A program made the translations under genes and the position numbers. From contig NZ_CP014862.1 in the NCBI RefSeq assembly GCF_002214585.1, forward strand, positions 124,001 through 188,000: a stretch of 64,000 nucleotides of DNA, in the 5' to 3' direction. Under the pieces are notes generated by a model that saw only the letters and a program-made list of their open reading frames with translations, was not told the DNA's origin and did not search any database. Within the stretch, counting starts at the first letter, position 1. Each line of letters opens with the position of its first letter. This stretch comes from Thermococcus profundus (GTDB lineage: Archaea; Methanobacteriota_B; Thermococci; Thermococcales; Thermococcaceae). Below, piece by piece: positions 1-8,601 of this stretch.

Positions 1-485
1 TATAATTTTGCTTTATGTATGTGTAGTCATCCCTTGTTGTGTACAACGCATTTAGGAGCTCCTCCACTACTTTTGCCGATTTAATGTTATGAACCCCCCG
101 TATGATGCGCCATTGCGACTGCGAGGAACGCGTGGAGTAGAGGATAATGCACAGTGATTATTTTTTCTTCCGGCGTTGCCTCACGTACATATTTTTTTGT
201 AACCTGCTTCTTGTGTTGCGTCAGGGGTTCCTGTGCGCGGATCATGGCCGAGGATCGTCATTATTTTACTGACGTCTTGGTCTGGAGTCGCACGGCTGAG
301 CAGGTAGTAGAGGCCCTTTCCATGCCTTTGTACTACGACAGATACTTTTTTCCGCAGGCTTTTTGGCACCTTTGTTTCCTCTTTTTTCTTCTCTTTCTTT
401 CTGAAGATGAACATCCCGGCGAGCGGCAGGAGCGACAAGAACACCACCCTCTAAACTTAAATCTTTGAGGAGATAAGCCTTTTCC
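1..485. other. unassigned left edge, no convincing gene
   Basis: I see no recognisable gene here. Short open frames exist on both strands. One minus-strand frame begins with a hydrophobic run followed by a lysine/arginine cluster (reading LLPLAGMFIFRKKEKKK near 380-440), which resembles the C-terminal anchor of a Thermococcales surface protein. It lacks the upstream sorting motif and a body, so at most it is a decayed fragment. Another minus-strand frame is open from about position 150 through the left edge, but it has no start codon or recognisable family. Confidence 0.3.
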
Positions 486-739
486 TTACCTGTAGGCCCT
501 CTCGCGCCGCTCAACCTTAAAGATGACCACCCTCATGTTCTCATCATCAACCTCGTAGAGAATCCTGAAACTGCCAACCCTGATCCTGTAAGTGCGTCCT
601 CACCCCTAATCTTCTTGTAAGGGTAGGAAAAGGGATTCTGAGAAAGCGCTAGAATTATCCCCTTGAGCTTTCTCCTGTGGGCCGGCTCAAGGTTCTTAAC
701 CTGCTTCGCGGCTTTACGAGTAAAAACGACCTCGTACAT
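486..739 (-). pseudogene. RelE/ParE-type toxin, frameshifted
   Basis: The first 48 or so codons (MYEVVFTRKAAKQVKNLEP...) are a typical RelE-superfamily mRNA interferase start. Near 589-595 the frame then breaks, and the in-frame product ends in an unrelated tail at 533. In the neighbouring frame the sequence continues as a normal RelE C-terminus (YRIRVGSFRILYEVDDEN, then a beta strand ending in RRERAYR) to a stop at 486-488. One missing base restores an 84-residue toxin. The start lies two bases after the stop of the upstream antitoxin gene, so the two genes are one operon. Either the toxin is inactivated or the base is a sequencing error. Confidence 0.75.
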
Positions 740-741
740 GC

Positions 742-924
742 TCAGTCCTCGAAGAGCTCTTCAAAGCGAACGAACTCGCCCCTCTTAACCTCTTCGCGCA
801 TCTTCTTGAGTTCTTCTCTCTCCTTCTTGCTCAACGACTCGTAACCGAGGAAGTTGTCTATTTTCGCGTTGAGCTGAATGAGAAGGTGCTCAATCCTCTC
901 AAGCCTCTCAACAACCTCACTCAT
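742..924 (-). CDS. RelB-like antitoxin, small coiled-coil protein
   Basis: A 60-residue, highly charged, mostly helical protein: a short N-terminal heptad-like segment (VVERLERIEHLLIQL) and an acidic C-terminus (FVRFEELFED) expected to wrap the toxin. The fold and its place immediately upstream of a RelE-type toxin support the antitoxin role, which is otherwise inferred. The two genes are separated by two bases. A TATA-like AT-rich stretch lies at about 950-965 on the minus strand, upstream of the ATG. With the partner toxin frameshifted, this antitoxin may have no partner to neutralise. Confidence 0.7.
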   Translation of the reverse strand: MSEVVERLERIEHLLIQLNAKIDNFLGYESLSKKEREELKKMREEVKRGEFVRFEELFED

Positions 925-983
925 GCAACCACCGGATTAAACTCGCTCCCGAATTAAATAAACTTTGTCCCGCTAACTCGATA

Positions 984-2375
984 CTACAATTCATCAAAAT
1001 CCTCCAAATCCCAAACCAAAAACCCCTCCTCCCTAAGCTCCGCCTTTCCTTCAATCCTTTTGGCAACTAGCCCGTAGTTTTTCTTCCAGTCCTCCAATGC
1101 GACAAGCTCCGCCTTCCTCTCCAAACCCTTCAAAATTCCCCTCGCCTCTCTCTCGCTCAAATCCTTCCACTTCACTTCAACAAAGAGTGCCTTCCTCTCC
1201 CGCTCGTTGAGAGCAACGATGTCAATCTCCTCGCCCTTATACCACCACCTACCAATCTTGGTAAAGGGGAACCCCGTCAGCCTGAAGAAGACCTCGGGGG
1301 TTCTCACGAGCCTCTCGAAGACATAACCCATGTAGGCGTTAAAGTCCTCCGCTGAGCGCTCCCAAACTCTTTCTCCAAGGCCGGCCTCGAGGTAGCTCTT
1401 GTTCGGGAGAACGTAGCGGAACCAGAAGGTGAAGTAGTTGTCCTTAATCGAGTAAAGCCCCCGCTTGCTCATTGCTTTCAAGGTCGCCGTTACGGGGACT
1501 TCGCGCTCGACTATCCCGAGCCTCTGAAGAACCGTCAGGTACTTTGAGACGAGGCTCTTATCGAGTCCGGTGGCGTTCACTATCTCCCCAAAGCGGTTCC
1601 TTCCGCCTGCTATCGCCTGCAGTATCGCGAAGTAGTTTGCCGGTTCGCGGAGCTCCTCCCGGAGCAGGAACTCCGCCTCCTCGTAGAGGAAGGCACCCTT
1701 CGAGAGGACTTTCTCAACCACGTTCTCATCAAAGCCCTTCCTCGGATCGAACTGGAGCAGATACGCCGGGATTCCCCCAACAACGCCCCACGTCTTTACG
1801 AGATCTTCGGCAGTGTAGCCCGGCAGGAACTCCCCCAGGTAAAAGAACGGGATCTCGGTCAGCCGCCACTGTCCGGTTCTCCTTCCATAGAGGGGGCTTT
1901 TATAGACTAAAACCTCACTCTCCATCGCCGAAACGCTTGAACCACAGAGGACGAGCATTATTCTGGTCTTCGACAGCTTCAGATCCCAGGCCTTCTGGAG
2001 GAGGGAGGAAACCGGGCGGTAGTGCTCGACCAACAGGGGGAACTCGTCTATTATCAGGATCACCCTCTCATTTCCAATCCTGTCGGCAAACGCCATGAGG
2101 AGCTCATCTATGTCATTAAAGGCTACCTTTCCAAAAAGTTCGTCCCCCAGAAACTCCGCCAAAAGTCTCTGGAGCTCCCTCAGGTTCTCGCGGTAGGGTT
2201 TTTCCGTTACGAGGAAGTAGACGTGAGGTTTATCCCTTGCAAAGTACAGAAGCAACTCTGTTTTTCCTATCCTTCTCCTGCCGTAGATCACGAGAAACTC
2301 AGCCCTGTCGCTGGAGTATGCCCTCTCAAGGAACTCAAGTTCGGCCCTCCTGTCTATGAACTTTTGTCTACTCAT
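984..2375 (-). CDS. archaeal ATPase with DUF234 nuclease-like C-terminus
   Basis: A 463-residue protein of the archaeal AAA-like ATPase family (ATPase_2 plus DUF234). A Walker A site is seen near residue 32 (YGRRRIGKTELLL) and Walker B near residue 105 (RVILIIDEFPLLV). A winged-helix segment follows in the middle (GLDKSLVSKYLTVLQRLGIV). The last ~110 residues carry a PD-(D/E)XK-like signature (GEEIDIVAL, then LFVEVKWKD), so a nuclease-like domain is likely. These genes are abundant and expendable in Thermococcales and their physiological role is unknown. A TATA box at about 2398-2408 places the transcript start next to the ATG, suggesting a leaderless mRNA. Confidence 0.85.
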   Translation of the reverse strand: MSRQKFIDRRAELEFLERAYSSDRAEFLVIYGRRRIGKTELLLYFARDKPHVYFLVTEKPYRENLRELQRLLAEFLGDELFGKVAFNDIDELLMAFADRIGNERVILIIDEFPLLVEHYRPVSSLLQKAWDLKLSKTRIMLVLCGSSVSAMESEVLVYKSPLYGRRTGQWRLTEIPFFYLGEFLPGYTAEDLVKTWGVVGGIPAYLLQFDPRKGFDENVVEKVLSKGAFLYEEAEFLLREELREPANYFAILQAIAGGRNRFGEIVNATGLDKSLVSKYLTVLQRLGIVEREVPVTATLKAMSKRGLYSIKDNYFTFWFRYVLPNKSYLEAGLGERVWERSAEDFNAYMGYVFERLVRTPEVFFRLTGFPFTKIGRWWYKGEEIDIVALNERERKALFVEVKWKDLSEREARGILKGLERKAELVALEDWKKNYGLVAKRIEGKAELREEGFLVWDLEDFDEL

Positions 2376-2426
2376 GAGTATAATACTTGAGTTTCAACTA
2401 TTTAAAAATTACGGCTCTCCGGATTG

Positions 2427-3692
2427 CTAAACCTTTCTTATGAGCTTCATCACCGCCTCAACGTGGGGCGTGTGGGGGAACATATCGATGAGAACGGCAT
2501 CCTCAACGCGGTAGGCCTTGCTCAGGTGTTTCTCGTAGTCGAGCTTGAAGGCCTTTGGGTTGCAGGAGACGTAAACAACGTTCTCAACCCCACTCTTGGC
2601 GATGAGTTCAGCCGCTTCTTTTAACCCTTTACGCGGGGGATCGACTATAACAGTGTCGTACTCGCCTATTGGTGTTTCCTCAGCCCTTCCAACTTCGAAC
2701 CCCGCTTCCACTCCGTTGAGCTCGGCGTTTCTCTTAGCCATCTCAACCGCGAACGGATTCAGCTCGACGCCGTCAACACTGGAGTCCCTCTTCGCCAGCC
2801 AGACTCCGAACGTTCCAACACCCGAGTACAGGTCAAGAACATTTTTCCCCTCCGTAAAGTCTTCAACAGCTTTCAGAAGTAGGGGTAAAGCGTAGCTGTT
2901 GGTCTGGAAGAAGGAATTGGGGTGAATCAAGTAAGTAACGTCCCCAATTCTCTCGCGGATGTACGGCTCTCCAGCTATTAGCTGGGCGTTGCCGCGCGGG
3001 TCGTCCCTCTCGTCCACCTTAAAACTCCAGTAGAGCGAGTCCGCGAAGGAGAAGTAGTCCTCAAACGCCTCTAGAACTTCCTTTGAGGGCTTGACGTGGG
3101 CGATGAGGTTAACCATGACATCTCCGGTAAACTTGCCCTCCCTCACCTGGAGGTAGTGAACCTCACCGGTTTTCTTCTTCTGGTTCCAGGGCCTAAGACC
3201 CATCTCGCGGAGGAAGCCCTTTAGGGCACTCAGATATTCAATAGTCTTCTTCGAGAAGACAGGGCACCCGCTAAGGTTCACCACCTCGAGAGGATTCCCG
3301 TACTTCTTCAGCCCGATTCCAGAGGTTGTCACTATGAAGTTGCTCACGTTCCTAAAGCCCCAGATTTTAGGTGAACCCCTGATCTCGGCGCTTATTCCTG
3401 TTATCCGCCCGAAAATTTCTGCCTTAATGCGAAGCTGCTCCTTGTACTTCAACCCCTGCCAGAGGCAGCCACCGCAGGTTCCAAAGTGAGGACACCTCGG
3501 AGAAGCCCTCAGGGGCGACTCCTCAAGAAGGACAAAATCGATCGCGATCTTTCTTCCGAAACGGCGTTTTGTCCCCTTAACCCTGACAACGTCTCCAGGG
3601 TAAGCGAAGGGAACGTAGAGCTCTTTATTTTCCTCTTTCAGTATTCCAAGACCGTCGTCGCTTATCCCCGTGATCTCACCCGTGCCCTTCAT
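2427..3692 (-). CDS. TrmA/RumA-family RNA m5U methyltransferase
   Basis: A SAM-dependent uracil-C5 RNA methyltransferase of 421 residues. It has an N-terminal TRAM-like beta domain (GTGEITGISDDGLGIL), then the cluster cysteines of RumA-type enzymes (CPHFGTCGGC near residues 68-77, with a further Cys near 143). The Rossmann methylase motif is VLDLYSGVGTFG, followed by DPPRKG and the catalytic cysteine loop YVSCNPK. Thermococcales have two paralogues of this family, one for U54 of tRNA and one for 23S rRNA; I cannot tell which this is. It stands alone on the minus strand, divergent from the zinc-ribbon gene. Confidence 0.85.
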   Translation of the reverse strand: MKGTGEITGISDDGLGILKEENKELYVPFAYPGDVVRVKGTKRRFGRKIAIDFVLLEESPLRASPRCPHFGTCGGCLWQGLKYKEQLRIKAEIFGRITGISAEIRGSPKIWGFRNVSNFIVTTSGIGLKKYGNPLEVVNLSGCPVFSKKTIEYLSALKGFLREMGLRPWNQKKKTGEVHYLQVREGKFTGDVMVNLIAHVKPSKEVLEAFEDYFSFADSLYWSFKVDERDDPRGNAQLIAGEPYIRERIGDVTYLIHPNSFFQTNSYALPLLLKAVEDFTEGKNVLDLYSGVGTFGVWLAKRDSSVDGVELNPFAVEMAKRNAELNGVEAGFEVGRAEETPIGEYDTVIVDPPRKGLKEAAELIAKSGVENVVYVSCNPKAFKLDYEKHLSKAYRVEDAVLIDMFPHTPHVEAVMKLIRKV

Positions 3693-3774
3693 ATACAGTG
3701 GTTTGAACTCACCTTTAAGAGGTTTCCCTGCCTCAAACGAAAACCATTTATACCTCCTTTGAGTAGTAACGGCG

Positions 3775-3960
3775 GTGATTGCTGTGGAGAGGAGACAGCT
3801 TAAGTGCCCCCTCTGCGGGGGAACTGACTTTCAGGTCGAGGAGGGTAAGCTCGACAGCAAGTGGGGCTTCACGGCCCATAAGGTAAAGATCGTCATCTGC
3901 AAGAACTGTGGCTACGTCATGCTGTTCTACGAGGGAAGGACGATTTGGGACTTCGACTGA
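3775..3960 (+). CDS. small zinc-ribbon protein
   Basis: A 61-residue protein made essentially of one zinc ribbon: CPLCGG at residues 11-16 and CKNCGY at 42-47, four cysteines in two CxxC knuckles, and a conserved-looking tail EGRTIWDFD. The GTG at 3775 is taken as start because it leaves few residues before the first knuckle. A TATA-like sequence (catttataccTC) lies near 3747-3756. The function is unknown; such ribbons usually bind nucleic acid or a protein partner. It is 46 bases upstream of the glyoxylate reductase start and may be cotranscribed with it. Confidence 0.75.
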   Translation: MIAVERRQLKCPLCGGTDFQVEEGKLDSKWGFTAHKVKIVICKNCGYVMLFYEGRTIWDFD

Positions 3961-4006
3961 GGGCAAATCCTTAAACCTCTCTTCCAATTTTCTCCGGTGG
4001 TGGGGG

Positions 4007-5011
4007 GTGAAGCCGAAGGTATTCATCACGCGCAGGATTCCGGATAACGGGATCAAGATGCTGAGGGAGCACTTTGAGGTTGAGATCTGGGAGGACGAGC
4101 ATGAGATACCTAGGGAAGTCCTGCTTGAGAAAGTCAGGAACGTAGATGCTCTCGTCACAATGTTGAGCGAGAAAATTGATGCCGAAGTCTTCGATGCCGC
4201 ATCGAGGCTGAGGATAGTGGCCAACTACGCCGTCGGCTACGACAACATAGACATCGAGGAAGCAACCAAACGCGGAATCTACGTCACTAACACGCCAGAT
4301 GTCCTCACCAACGCGACAGCGGACTTTGCCTGGACACTCCTCTTAGCCACCGCGAGAAGGCTCGTTGAGGCGGACAGCTTCGTCCGCTCTGGAGAATGGA
4401 AGAGGAGAGGCGTAGCCTGGCACCCGCTCATGTACCTCGGCCACGATGTCTACGGCAAGACGATTGGAATAGTCGGCTTTGGAAGGATAGGTCAGGCTAT
4501 AGCGAGAAGGGCAAAGGGCTTCGGCATGAGAATTCTATACAACGCCCGCTCAAGAAAGCCAGAGGTTGAGAAGGAGCTCGGGGCGGAGTTCAGACCCCTT
4601 GAAGAGCTCTTAAAGGAGAGTGACTTCGTCCTCCTTGCCGTTCCACTCACGAAGGAGACATACCACATGATAAACGAGGAGAGGCTTAGGCTGATGAAGC
4701 CAACGGCAATTCTGGTCAACATCGCACGTGGCAAGGTGGTTGATACCAAAGCGCTGATAAAGGCCCTCGAAGAGGGATGGATAGCCGGTGCCGGTCTGGA
4801 CGTCTTCGAGGAGGAGCCCTATTACAACGAGGAGCTCTTCAGCCTGAAAAACGTCGTTCTGGCTCCACACATAGGGAGCGCAACCTACGGCGCCAGGGAG
4901 GGAATGGCCGAGCTCGTCGCTAGGAACCTCATAGCCTTCAAGAACGGCGAAATACCGCCAACGCTGGTGAACCGGGAGGTCTTGAACGTCAGGAAGCCCG
5001 GCTTTGAGTGA
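4007..5011 (+). CDS. gyaR: glyoxylate reductase, D-2-hydroxyacid dehydrogenase family
   Basis: A 334-residue NAD(P)H-dependent D-isomer 2-hydroxyacid dehydrogenase, reducing glyoxylate to glycolate. The Rossmann motif [15 protein letters not shown] is near residue 150. The catalytic triad is visible as Arg in NIARGKVVD, Glu in DVFEEEP and His in APHIGSAT. Length and motifs match the characterised Thermococcus and Pyrococcus enzymes. The GTG at 4007 is chosen because it gives the family-type N-terminus ([15 protein letters not shown]); the frame is open further upstream but overlaps the zinc-ribbon gene there. Substrate choice (glyoxylate or hydroxypyruvate) cannot be read from sequence alone. 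Confidence 0.9.
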   Translation: MKPKVFITRRIPDNGIKMLREHFEVEIWEDEHEIPREVLLEKVRNVDALVTMLSEKIDAEVFDAASRLRIVANYAVGYDNIDIEEATKRGIYVTNTPDVLTNATADFAWTLLLATARRLVEADSFVRSGEWKRRGVAWHPLMYLGHDVYGKTIGIVGFGRIGQAIARRAKGFGMRILYNARSRKPEVEKELGAEFRPLEELLKESDFVLLAVPLTKETYHMINEERLRLMKPTAILVNIARGKVVDTKALIKALEEGWIAGAGLDVFEEEPYYNEELFSLKNVVLAPHIGSATYGAREGMAELVARNLIAFKNGEIPPTLVNREVLNVRKPGFE

Positions 5012-5095
5012 GGTTTATATCTTTCCATTCCAATTCTCTAAGCGATGATGATCGTTGAGGGTTCTTGAACTGAAACGTAACGATCAGGTGGTAGT
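5011..5095 (+). promoter_or_regulatory. promoter and GATGATGA leader of the PfkB gene
   Basis: TATA-like TTTATAT at 5014-5020 predicts a transcript start near 5041. The leader then opens with GATGATGA (5044-5051), which can be read as a seven-codon upstream ORF (ATG at 5045 to the TGA near 5068) or as a C box followed by a CTGA at 5070-5073. GGTGGT at 5087-5092 is the ribosome site for the ATG at 5096. The next gene has a leader with the same opening. Confidence 0.4.
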
Positions 5096-5917
5096 ATGAG
5101 GTGTCTGGTTGTGGGTCACGTTGTCAGGGACATCGTGAGGAAGGGGGGAAGAACGTTCGAGAGACTTGGCGGAGGAGCATACTACTCGGCCCTGGCCCTC
5201 TCCCGCTTCTGCGATGTTGAGATACTGACATCTTTCTCGGAACTCCCTGAAAGCTGGCTTTCGGAGCTTGAGTCAATTGGAAAGTTGAGGTTAGTACCCG
5301 CAGAGGGGACAACCACCTACGAGCTGACCTATCTTGACGGGAACAGGCGAAAGCTTAGACTGCTAGAACGCGCCTCCCCAATCGAAAGTCTCCCGGGCGG
5401 GAGTTACGACGCAGTCCTTATCAATCCCGTCGCTGGGGAGGTGAGCTCAGAACTCGTGAGAAGGGCAGTGAAGAGGTTCCCCTCCGTGGCGGCAGACCTC
5501 CAGGGCTTCATACGGAGTACAGAACCTGGGGAAGTGGGATACAAACCCTACGACGGTTCATCCCTTGAAGGTTTGAAAGTTCTCCACGCGGACGTTTCCG
5601 AGTTTGATTACATTGAAAACTTCTCTCCGGACGCGGTTGAGGCACTCCTGCTCTCGAACGGGCCTGAGGCGGGAAGGGCTTTCCTGCGGGGATGGGAGTA
5701 CTCCTTCCAGCCGGTTCGGGTTGAAGTTGATGAGTCAACCGGAGCGGGAGACGTTTTCCTGGGGGCCTTCACGGGATTCTACCTCAGATGCCCGTTCATT
5801 CAGTCCCTAAAGAGGGCGACTGCATTCACTTCCCTCTTCCTAGAGCGCAGGGGCGTGGACTTCTCGATGGATGAAGTTGGGGAACTCGCGAGGAAGGTCG
5901 AAGTGAAAAGGGTATAA
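5096..5917 (+). CDS. PfkB-family carbohydrate/nucleoside kinase
   Basis: A 273-residue ribokinase-fold kinase. Seen: an N-terminal substrate lid region ([12 protein letters not shown]) followed by [14 protein letters not shown], and near the C-terminus the ATP/anion-hole signature with the catalytic Asp ([12 protein letters not shown]). It is shorter than typical ribokinases (about 300 residues), with a small lid, as in archaeal minimal PfkB proteins. The phosphorylated substrate cannot be assigned. It lies between gyaR and a Nudix gene, all co-directional but each with its own TATA box, so they need not be one operon. Confidence 0.8.
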   Translation: MRCLVVGHVVRDIVRKGGRTFERLGGGAYYSALALSRFCDVEILTSFSELPESWLSELESIGKLRLVPAEGTTTYELTYLDGNRRKLRLLERASPIESLPGGSYDAVLINPVAGEVSSELVRRAVKRFPSVAADLQGFIRSTEPGEVGYKPYDGSSLEGLKVLHADVSEFDYIENFSPDAVEALLLSNGPEAGRAFLRGWEYSFQPVRVEVDESTGAGDVFLGAFTGFYLRCPFIQSLKRATAFTSLFLERRGVDFSMDEVGELARKVEVKRV

Positions 5918-5936
5918 ACCCCAAGCCGTACTCCCT

Positions 5937-5996
5937 CCACCGATGATGAAACGTCAGCACGCTGAACGCTGATGAGAAGGGACTTCCATGAGGTGG
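5937..5996 (+). ncRNA. candidate C/D box sRNA in the Nudix leader
   Basis: Elements in archaeal C/D geometry: C box ATGATGA 5943-5949, 12-nt guide 5950-5961, D' box CTGA 5962-5965, 4-nt spacer, C' box TGATGA 5970-5975, 12-nt guide 5976-5987, and a degenerate D box ATGA 5988-5991. CCACC (5937-5941) is complementary to GGTGG (5992-5996), giving a five-pair closing stem, although G5942 is unpaired. A TATA box (TATAAA 5913-5918) predicts a 5' end close to 5939. The same GGTGG is the ribosome site of the Nudix gene, so folding could hide it. The alternative reading is a nine-codon uORF starting at 5943. The degenerate D box lowers confidence. Confidence 0.45.
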
Positions 5997-6001
5997 TGCT
6001 T

Positions 6002-6505
6002 ATGGACAGGTACGTTCTCCTCGTTAAGGCTCCGAAAGGGGCCGACACATCTTCCTTCAGAGAGGAAGCGAAGGAGCTAGCTGAGAAGCACGGTTTCAAG
6101 GCTGAGCTTCACAGGTGCATAGGCCTAACGGTCGACGCCGTGATAATCCACAACAACGGCCTCGTTCTGATAAAGCGGAAGAACGAACCCTTCAAAGACC
6201 ACTACGCCCTTCCGGGAGGCTTTGTTGAGTACGGGGAGACCGTTGAGGAGGCCCTCGTCCGCGAAGCTAAGGAGGAGACTGGCCTTGACGTGAGGCCCGT
6301 AAAGCTGGTTGGTGTCTACTCAAGGCCCAACAGGGATCCAAGGGGACACACGATAACTGTTGCGTTCCTCTGCATAGGCGAAGGGGAACTGAAGGCTGGC
6401 GACGATGCCAAAGACGTCTTTGTGTTTCCAGTGGAAGAGGCCCTGAAGCTTCCGCTGGCCTTTGATCACGGGGAAATCCTGAGGGATGCCCTCACACTGA
6501 GGTGA
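6002..6505 (+). CDS. Nudix hydrolase, ADP-ribose pyrophosphatase type
   Basis: A 167-residue Nudix protein. The Nudix box is seen as GGFVEYGETVEEALVREA followed by KEETGLDV, with the Mg-binding REAKEE glutamates intact. About 45 residues precede the catalytic domain. A proline ~15 residues after the box (YSRPNRDPRGH) is typical of ADP-ribose pyrophosphatases, which cleave ADP-ribose to AMP and ribose 5-phosphate. The ATG at 6002 is preferred over upstream codons because GGTGGT stands 5-10 bases before it. The 5' leader carries the C/D-like element at 5937-5996. The following gene begins four bases after this stop, so they are likely cotranscribed. Confidence 0.85.
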   Translation: MDRYVLLVKAPKGADTSSFREEAKELAEKHGFKAELHRCIGLTVDAVIIHNNGLVLIKRKNEPFKDHYALPGGFVEYGETVEEALVREAKEETGLDVRPVKLVGVYSRPNRDPRGHTITVAFLCIGEGELKAGDDAKDVFVFPVEEALKLPLAFDHGEILRDALTLR

Positions 6506-6509
6506 GAAC

Positions 6510-6866
6510 GTGAAGCTGGAATATCCTGTCTTTGGAAGAATAGTGGTTGATGGCAGGGAGTACGAGCACGACATCGTGATCTACCCAAGTGGAAAGGTGG
6601 AGAGGAGAAAGAAGGAGATAAGCAAGGGAAAGCACGGGACGAGCCACAAGATTGATCCAGAGGAACTGAGGGAGTACGTTACAGAGGATTTTGACGTCCT
6701 CATCGTGGGCACTGGGATGTACGGAAGGCTCTCGCTCCTCCCAGAGAGCAAGAAACTCGTAGAAGGAAAGGAAGTCGTTGAACTGCCAACAGGTGAGGCG
6801 GTTAAGCTCTTCAACGAACTTCAAGGGAGAAAGAAGGTTCTTGGAATCTTCCACGTTACATGCTGA
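6510..6866 (+). CDS. MTH938/NDUFAF3-like domain protein (DUF498)
   Basis: A 118-residue single-domain protein of the MTH938 family. Seen: the start YPVFGRIVVDGREYEHDIVI, the central DVLIVGTGMYGRLSLLPE (the family's most conserved stretch) and a final strand GIFHVTC. Bacterial and archaeal members have no proven activity; the eukaryotic relative NDUFAF3 is a complex I assembly factor. The GTG at 6510 is used as start because it begins the family-type N-terminus and lies just after the Nudix stop. It ends about 150 bases before the convergent surface-protein gene; nothing else is seen in that gap. Confidence 0.8.
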   Translation: MKLEYPVFGRIVVDGREYEHDIVIYPSGKVERRKKEISKGKHGTSHKIDPEELREYVTEDFDVLIVGTGMYGRLSLLPESKKLVEGKEVVELPTGEAVKLFNELQGRKKVLGIFHVTC

Positions 6867-7017
6867 CTAGGAAGCTCATCAAGAGCCACCCTCACCCAAT
6901 TGAAAGGCTACTCCCAATCCAGGGTAGAGAGACGGGGGCTATCAAAAGGCAGGAGTCAGAACTATACCCCTTACATTCCTCTCCTGCAATCTCCCGTCAA
7001 AAAAAGAAGAGAAGGAA

Positions 7018-8469
7018 TCATTCCTTGCGTCTTTTGAGGGCCATCCATGGGGGCAAAAGCAACAGAAACGTTCCTATGCCGCAGATGCCCTTCCCTTCAA
7101 CAGTTGCTTCGGGAGATGACTCAGAGGATCCAGTGGTAGTTAATGGCGTAAGAGGAGACGTCGTGGTTGTAGTTATAGAGGGTGTTGAAGAGGTTGAAGA
7201 ACCTGTAGGGGTAGTTGTAGTGGTCTCCGCTGAGCTCGTTGTTGTGCTTGATGAAGCACTGGTTGTTGAATGAAGGGCCGTCGTGGTGGTTGTAGTCGTC
7301 CCAATGGGAGATGAAGTCGCCGTGGTCGTAGTTGTCACAGTGGTGGTTGTAGCAACTGGAGGGGATGTTGTAGTGGTTTCCACCGAGCTTGTCGTGGCGG
7401 TTGTTGAGGAGGTAGTAGTGATAGACGGGGCTGATATCCTCCCACCTTCCCAGGGATACATCAGGGGATACTTATCCACCTCCCCGCCACTGGGTATGGC
7501 ATAAGGCGAGTCCCCCACACCGTTCCCATCGGAGTCCTCTCCAGAGTAATCCGACCAGTAATTGCCTAGATACGAGGGGCCCAGACTTTCTCCGAGGTAT
7601 TCATATGTCATTTCCTCGGGGGAGTTCCAGGTATTGTCACCTTCTGCCCCGTTTGAGGTGCCGCTCACAATGTTGTTCAGATATATAACGTTGTTCCGGG
7701 AGTCGTGGATAAGGATGCCCTCCGTGTTTTCAAGGAAGTCATTTTCAAATATCACGTTAGCGTCGGAATGTGAATCGATAATAATCGCCCGATCCGCGCC
7801 GGTAATGATGTTACCCCTAACAACGTTCCCCTTGGAGAGATGGAGGTACAGGCCGGTACCAGTACGGGTCACCAAGTTGTTCTCGATTGTGCTCGAATCC
7901 ATCCCAGTGCCGAAAATTCCCGCTACAGTGTCACAGATCCTGTTATCAAATACACGCACATTGGAGGCGGAGACAATGCGGATTCCGTAGTAGTTCCCGC
8001 TCAAAATGCATGAACTTACGTTGACATCCGAGGCCAGGACATACACCCCAGCCATAGCCGAGCCCGACGCCCCGCTTATGGTGAAGCCCGAGATCATTAC
8101 GTCACTGACGGTAACTTTAAAAACCGGCTTTGAAGGATCAGCCGCTTCCACAGTGGTAGCTGCGGGGTCTGCCTCAGAAACAATATGCACTTTTTTGTCA
8201 ACAATCACGTTCTCGACGTAAGTTCCAGGCGAGATTACTATCTCATCCCCATCGGACGCCCCATCAACCGCTTCCTGAATGGTTGGGTAGTCTCCAGGAA
8301 CGTGTATCACACTGGAATGGGTGCTTGCGAGGGGTACATGAACACAAAGGCTGATCGCAATTACTGAAAATAAGAAAACACCAAAAACCAGGCTGCGGTT
8401 CCTCATCCCGACCACCCCATGAAGCCCCAGAATGTACTTCAAAAAAGATGTAAAGCGGATTTGGAACAT
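7018..8469 (-). CDS. secreted NosD/CASH-type beta-helix surface protein
   Basis: A 483-residue extracellular protein. Residues ~25-45 form a signal sequence (VFGVFLFSVIAISLCVHV). A right-handed parallel beta-helix follows (IHVPGDYPTIQEAVDGASDG, then repeats such as NVRVFDNRICDTVAGIFG and NVIFENDFLENTEGILIHDS), as in NosD and periplasmic copper-binding proteins. Residues ~345-455 are an almost pure Thr/Ser linker, probably an O-glycosylated stalk. The C-terminus reads CGIGTFLLLLPPWMALKRRKE: Cys, hydrophobic segment, basic end, a variant of the CGP-CTERM anchor of Thermococcales. It probably sits on the outer face of the membrane or S-layer. Its ligand is unknown. Confidence 0.85.
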   Translation of the reverse strand: MFQIRFTSFLKYILGLHGVVGMRNRSLVFGVFLFSVIAISLCVHVPLASTHSSVIHVPGDYPTIQEAVDGASDGDEIVISPGTYVENVIVDKKVHIVSEADPAATTVEAADPSKPVFKVTVSDVMISGFTISGASGSAMAGVYVLASDVNVSSCILSGNYYGIRIVSASNVRVFDNRICDTVAGIFGTGMDSSTIENNLVTRTGTGLYLHLSKGNVVRGNIITGADRAIIIDSHSDANVIFENDFLENTEGILIHDSRNNVIYLNNIVSGTSNGAEGDNTWNSPEEMTYEYLGESLGPSYLGNYWSDYSGEDSDGNGVGDSPYAIPSGGEVDKYPLMYPWEGGRISAPSITTTSSTTATTSSVETTTTSPPVATTTTVTTTTTATSSPIGTTTTTTTALHSTTSASSSTTTSSAETTTTTPTGSSTSSTPSITTTTTSPLTPLTTTGSSESSPEATVEGKGICGIGTFLLLLPPWMALKRRKE

Positions 8470-8601
8470 ACAAATTTGTGAAAATCATCGGGGCTTTTGT
8501 CAACTATACTATGGTTTTTCCCTTTTAAGCTTTCCGTAAATCATGTTAAAAGACAAAGTTAAAATTTAAATAGTTCAGAGAAATCCATCCCTACTTTTTA
8601 A

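Noticed and set aside
181-447. Minus-strand frame resembling the anchor of a surface protein
   Set aside because: Only a hydrophobic run and basic cluster at the N-terminal side, with no Cys-Gly-Pro motif and an unrelated tail; described under the left edge instead of being called a gene.
5045-5073. C/D box sRNA in the PfkB leader
   Set aside because: The distance from ATGATGA to CTGA is 18 rather than 12, no acceptable C' box follows and no closing stem forms; the uORF reading is simpler.
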